In this document: positions 33,284-36,470 of the stretch, in pieces
Position numbering within the stretch: position 1 is the stretch's first letter
Layout: every line of letters begins with the position of its first letter
DNA from: Bacillota bacterium
GTDB taxonomy: Bacteria > Bacillota > Clostridia > Peptostreptococcales > Anaerovoracaceae
Assembly (NCBI GenBank): GCA_017472365.1
Contig: JAFUQN010000029.1
Location: forward strand, 1-36,470
Length of the DNA: 36,470 nucleotides
Reading direction: 5' to 3'
Made by a program: the position numbers and the translations under genes
The notes under the pieces: model-generated
What the model was told of the DNA's origin: nothing
What the model saw: only the letters and a program-made list of their open reading frames with translations
Database searches by the model: none

Positions 33284-35506
33284 ATGGAGAGAGTCAGAGG
33301 AACGATCATAGAACTGATATATTACAATGAGGAGAATTGCTACGCGGTCATCGGTGTGGAGAATCCGGAAATGGATTTTGTGGCTGTGGGTTATCTTCCC
33401 AATGCGGAAAAGGGACGTACTTTCGTTTTTGAGGGCGTGTGGAAAAATCATGCCACCTACGGAGAACAGTTCGCTTTTTCTGCGTTCACGGAAGAGATGC
33501 CCAGTACGGTGGAAGGGATTGAGGCGTTTTTGTCATCCGGTCTTCTGAAAGGAATCGGGAAAAAGACGGCGGCACTGATCGTAAAACGCTTCGGTGAAGA
33601 TACACTGAAGGTCATTGAAGAAACACCCATGCGGCTGATGGAAATCAGCGGGATCGGTGAGGCGAAGGCCACATCCGTTGCAGAGGCGTATAAAGCGCAC
33701 CGGGAATTTGCGCAGATTACCGTGTATTTCCAACAATACGGGATTTCGCCCGGGTATGCGATGAAGCTGTACAAAGTCTATGGAAGCGATACCATCCGTG
33801 CGGTGGAGGAAAATCCTTACCAACTGGTGGATGATATCTTCGGGATCGGATTCAAAAAAGCGGACGCCATTGCAGAGAAGCTGGGGATCGCCAAGGATTC
33901 GGAGTTCCGTATCCGCAGCGGGATCGAATATGCACTTTGGGCGTACGGCGGGGAAGGCCATACGTTTGTTCCGCAGAAGCTGTTTTGCGAAAAGACGGCA
34001 GAGTTCCTGGATGTATCGGCCAATGATATCTATGAGATGACGGTGCAGATGGCCTTTGAAGGCGACGTTCACTTGGAGACGCTGGAAGGTCGCAGCGTGA
34101 TTTATCCAATCGCCTTGTGGAAGGCGGAACAGAATGTCTGTGCGAAGCTGATGGAGCTGAACGGTGCTCCGCTTGCGCATATTGCCACGGAGGAAGAAAT
34201 GGACCGCCTGATTCGTTCCATCGAATCGGAAACGGGACTGGAACTGTCCGGTGAACAGCGGTTTGCCGTCAGTTCATCGCTGCAGAACGGGGTTTCGGTG
34301 ATCACCGGGGGCCCTGGTACCGGGAAAACCACGATATTGAATACCATTATGCGCATCTTCAAGCGCGTCGGGATCAACGCGGCAATCGCCGCTCCCACCG
34401 GTCGTGCGGCAAAGCGCATTTCTGAGACTTCCGGGTATCCGGCGTCTACGATCCACCGGCTTTTGGAGTATTATTATTCCGAAGGAGAAGATTCCATGCG
34501 GTTCGGAAAGACTGCAGAGGATCCACTGGACTATGAGGCGGTCATTATTGATGAAGCTTCGATGGTGGATATTCTTTTGATGAACGGACTGGTTTCAGCA
34601 ATCCGCCCGGGAACGCGCCTGATCATCGTCGGTGACGCGGATCAGCTGCCCAGCGTCGGTGCCGGCAACGTACTGCGTGATATCATTGACAGCGAAGCAA
34701 TTTACGCGGTCAAGCTGACGGAAATTTTCCGACAGGCCAGAGAGAGCATGATCGTTGTCAATGCCCACCGCATCAACAGTGGAGGTTATCCCGATGTCAA
34801 TGCGAAGGGAAAGGATTTCTTCCTGCTGCGGACGGAAAATGAAAAGGAAATGCTGGCCACCATTAAGGATCTGAACATCCGACGTCTTCCGAACTTCTAT
34901 ACGGAACTGGATCCCGTTAAGGATATCCAGGTGATGACGCCGGTACGAAAGGGATTTTTGGGAACGCATCAGTTGAACCAGGAGCTTCAGGCGATCCTGA
35001 ATCCACCTTCCCAGGAAAAGCGGGAACGAAAGCATGGGGAACGTACCTTCCGTGAAGGTGATAAAATCATGCAGATCAAGAACAACTATCAGCTGACATG
35101 GCGGCGTTTGGATGATTTGGTGGAAGGCCAGGGGGTCTTCAACGGGGATGTAGGCTTTATCCAGAGCATCGACACCGAAAACGGGTATCTGTATGCGTTG
35201 TTTGATGACAACAAGTATGTGTGCTACGAATTCAGCCAGTTAGATGAGGTGGAACTGGCATATGCAATCACGGTACATAAAAGCCAGGGCAGTGAATTCC
35301 CGATCATCATCATGCCGGTGACATGGTTTCCGCCGATGCTCGCGACGCGAAATCTGCTGTACACAGCGGTGACCCGTGCGAAGCAGGCGGTGGTTCTTGT
35401 GGGATCTGAAGCCAGAATGAACAATATGGTGGACAATAATCGCATCGTTGAACGGTATTCCGGTCTGGGAACACGGTTGAAGTATTATCTGGCGATGGAT
35501 CTGTAG
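33284..35506 (+). CDS. recD2: RecD2-type ATP-dependent DNA helicase (SF1B)
   Basis: 740 residues, the length of stand-alone RecD2. It has an N-terminal OB-like region, helix-hairpin-helix segments (SSGLLKGIGKKTAALIVKRF and MEISGIGEAKATSVAEAY), then the SF1B motor with Walker A GGPGTGKTT (about residue 340), Walker B IIDEASMVD (about 420), VGDADQLPSVGAGNVL (motif III), and the C-terminal AYAITVHKSQGSEFP (motif V region). RecD2 unwinds DNA 5' to 3' in repair and replication-fork upkeep without RecB or RecC. The ribosome binding site (GGGGAAC) is weak. The comF gene begins 12 bases after it. Confidence 0.94.
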   Translation: MERVRGTIIELIYYNEENCYAVIGVENPEMDFVAVGYLPNAEKGRTFVFEGVWKNHATYGEQFAFSAFTEEMPSTVEGIEAFLSSGLLKGIGKKTAALIVKRFGEDTLKVIEETPMRLMEISGIGEAKATSVAEAYKAHREFAQITVYFQQYGISPGYAMKLYKVYGSDTIRAVEENPYQLVDDIFGIGFKKADAIAEKLGIAKDSEFRIRSGIEYALWAYGGEGHTFVPQKLFCEKTAEFLDVSANDIYEMTVQMAFEGDVHLETLEGRSVIYPIALWKAEQNVCAKLMELNGAPLAHIATEEEMDRLIRSIESETGLELSGEQRFAVSSSLQNGVSVITGGPGTGKTTILNTIMRIFKRVGINAAIAAPTGRAAKRISETSGYPASTIHRLLEYYYSEGEDSMRFGKTAEDPLDYEAVIIDEASMVDILLMNGLVSAIRPGTRLIIVGDADQLPSVGAGNVLRDIIDSEAIYAVKLTEIFRQARESMIVVNAHRINSGGYPDVNAKGKDFFLLRTENEKEMLATIKDLNIRRLPNFYTELDPVKDIQVMTPVRKGFLGTHQLNQELQAILNPPSQEKRERKHGERTFREGDKIMQIKNNYQLTWRRLDDLVEGQGVFNGDVGFIQSIDTENGYLYALFDDNKYVCYEFSQLDEVELAYAITVHKSQGSEFPIIIMPVTWFPPMLATRNLLYTAVTRAKQAVVLVGSEARMNNMVDNNRIVERYSGLGTRLKYYLAMDL

Positions 35507-35518
35507 CGGGGGAATTGA

Positions 35519-36283
35519 ATGGGATTTTGGAGAGAGCTGGGAGAGGGTCTGGCACAGGCTGTATACCCGGAAAATTTGTATTGTATGGCTTGTAACGACA
35601 TCGGGGAATTCTCAGACAGCTGGGGACTGTGTGAGAAATGTCTGACCAACTTGTTTTCGGAGGACAATTTACGGGGAACGCTGATGAAGGATGCGAAAGG
35701 ACGCAGTTATTCCCGGGTCCTGGCCTGTACAGTTTACGGTGGATTATCCAAAGAAATCATCGGAAAGTATAAGAACAAGAGTCAACCCTGGCTGGGTAAG
35801 AACCTGGGGAAGCTGATGGCAGAACGGTTCGCAGAGGAAGAACGGAGTTATCGGTTCGGACTTCGTGGACGGGACTTTGATGGAACGATCATTAGCCCGG
35901 CGGATCTGGTGACTTTCGTACCGATGCATCCTGCGAAAAAACGGATCCGCGGCTATGACCAGGCTCAGCTGATGGCGGAACAGGTGGCTCGTTCCCTGAG
36001 GATTCCTTGTGTGGAATGTCTGGAGCGTACGCGGAAGACCGCCGCCATGAAGAACATGTCGGAGGAACAGCGAAATCAGAACGTGTCGGGAGCCTTCGCG
36101 TGGAGAGAACCGGCCGCGGTCAGCGGACGGTTGCCGCTTTCGGGAAAGCACATGATTCTGGTGGACGATATCGTCACCACGGGAAGTACTGCAGAGGCCT
36201 GTGCGTCGGTATTGCGCCGGGCCGGAGCCAAAGATGTGACACTGTTGGCCTTTGCCGCGGCAGCGCACCAGTCAGCGCAATGA
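35519..36283 (+). CDS. comF: ComF family phosphoribosyltransferase-like competence protein
   Basis: 254 residues. An N-terminal zinc ribbon with Cys22, Cys25, Cys38 and Cys41 is followed by a PRTase-type domain with VPMHPAKKRIRGYDQAQLMA and the PRPP-binding loop ILVDDIVTTGSTAEACA. ComF/ComFC proteins are needed for DNA uptake or ssDNA handling in competence in several bacteria, but homologues are also found in species not known to be competent, and the reaction is unproven. Gene order recD2-comF suggests shared DNA processing roles. GGGGGA precedes the ATG. A promoter and structured RNA follow. Confidence 0.9.
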   Translation: MGFWRELGEGLAQAVYPENLYCMACNDIGEFSDSWGLCEKCLTNLFSEDNLRGTLMKDAKGRSYSRVLACTVYGGLSKEIIGKYKNKSQPWLGKNLGKLMAERFAEEERSYRFGLRGRDFDGTIISPADLVTFVPMHPAKKRIRGYDQAQLMAEQVARSLRIPCVECLERTRKTAAMKNMSEEQRNQNVSGAFAWREPAAVSGRLPLSGKHMILVDDIVTTGSTAEACASVLRRAGAKDVTLLAFAAAAHQSAQ

Positions 36284-36308
36284 GTTTCTCGGTTTTGTAG
36301 AAAATCGT

Positions 36309-36336
36309 TTGACAAATAGTTTTTTGCGGATAAAAT
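36309..36336 (+). promoter_or_regulatory. Promoter of the 3'-edge RNA
   Basis: A consensus TTGACA (36309-36314), 16-bp spacer and TAAAAT (36331-36336). It is the best match to sigma-A consensus in this half of the window and directs transcription into the structured segment, not a start codon. Confidence 0.75.
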
Positions 36337-36342
36337 AGAAAA

Positions 36343-36470
36343 AGAGCGGATGATGAAGCCATCCAGGTCTGTGGTTGAAAGTCCAGGCCAGACACGGGCA
36401 AAGGGACCCACGTAAGCCGGTCTGCAAGGCAGCGGTGATCATGGCGTGTCTTAGATGTAAGTCCTCTGGA
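36343..36470 (+). ncRNA. Structured non-coding RNA, probable raiA-motif (ARRPOF) RNA, 3' end cut off
   Basis: No reading frame with a ribosome binding site is present, but helices follow each other closely: GGATG (36348-36352) with CATCC (36360-36364); GGTCTG(T)GG (36366-36374) with TCCAGGCC (36382-36389); AGACACG (36390-36396) with CGTGTCT (36445-36451) enclosing CCG..CTGC (36417-36425) with GCAGCGG (36429-36435) and GGC/GCC (36397-36399, 36416-36418). The raiA motif is a roughly 200-nt RNA of Firmicutes found next to raiA/hpf, which commonly lies just after comF; it has been linked to sporulation and aggregation in Clostridium. Identification is by position and structure, not by alignment. 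A group II intron 5' end is the main alternative. Confidence 0.55.

Overview
The window looks like a chromosomal segment of a Gram-positive anaerobe of the class Clostridia (Firmicutes) with moderate GC. Evidence: the complete S10-spc-alpha ribosomal supercluster with rpsD inside the alpha part, zinc-type S14, S4 and L36, strong AGGAGG ribosome binding sites before most genes, a reverse rubrerythrin (an oxygen-defence protein of obligate anaerobes), a BlaI/M56 regulatory pair, YhaM, RecD2 and ComF. Genus cannot be fixed from the sequence alone. No rRNA, tRNA, insertion sequence, prophage or CRISPR array was seen.

Layout. 1-700 (minus): the 5' end of a gene cut by the window edge, a terminator, and the reverse rubrerythrin. 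1018-5537 (plus): a branched-chain-amino-acid-type lipoprotein, a NifU C-terminal-domain protein, a CapA-type protein and a PepV-type dipeptidase, closed by a strong terminator. 5538-6216: non-coding, with a good promoter at 5879 and a roughly 300-nt structured leader. 6217-21748 (plus): rpsJ to rplQ, interrupted only by secY, adk, map and infA, with non-coding structured gaps at rpsJ/rplC, secY/adk and rpmJ/rpsM, closed by a terminator. 21760-23150: a prolyl-tRNA editing-type deacylase and an HD phosphohydrolase. 23159-26060: a BlaI-type repressor and an M56 membrane protease with a large non-beta-lactam-type outer domain, preceded by a promoter with two matching operators. 26059-26751 (minus): an orphan OmpR-type regulator lacking the phospho-acceptor aspartate, divergent from a polysaccharide deacetylase, bactofilin and MATE transporter group. 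29997-31976 (minus): a NadE whose nitrilase-domain cysteine is a serine. 32160-36283 (plus): yhaM, recD2, comF. 36309-36470: a promoter and the beginning of a compactly folded RNA, which by position after comF is probably the raiA-motif (ARRPOF) RNA, cut by the window end.

How the genes work together. The central 15.5 kb makes ribosomes, exports membrane proteins (SecY), supplies adenylate balance (Adk), trims N-termini (Map), starts translation (IF-1) and makes the RNA polymerase alpha subunit. The flanks hold envelope functions (CapA, deacetylase, bactofilin, M56 sensor), NAD synthesis, RNA and DNA processing, and peptide use.

The points most worth a second look are the 3'-edge RNA, the Cys-to-Ser NadE, the aspartate-less response regulator, the twin-operator BlaI/M56 module with an unrecognised sensor, and the structured non-coding segments in the ribosomal cluster.
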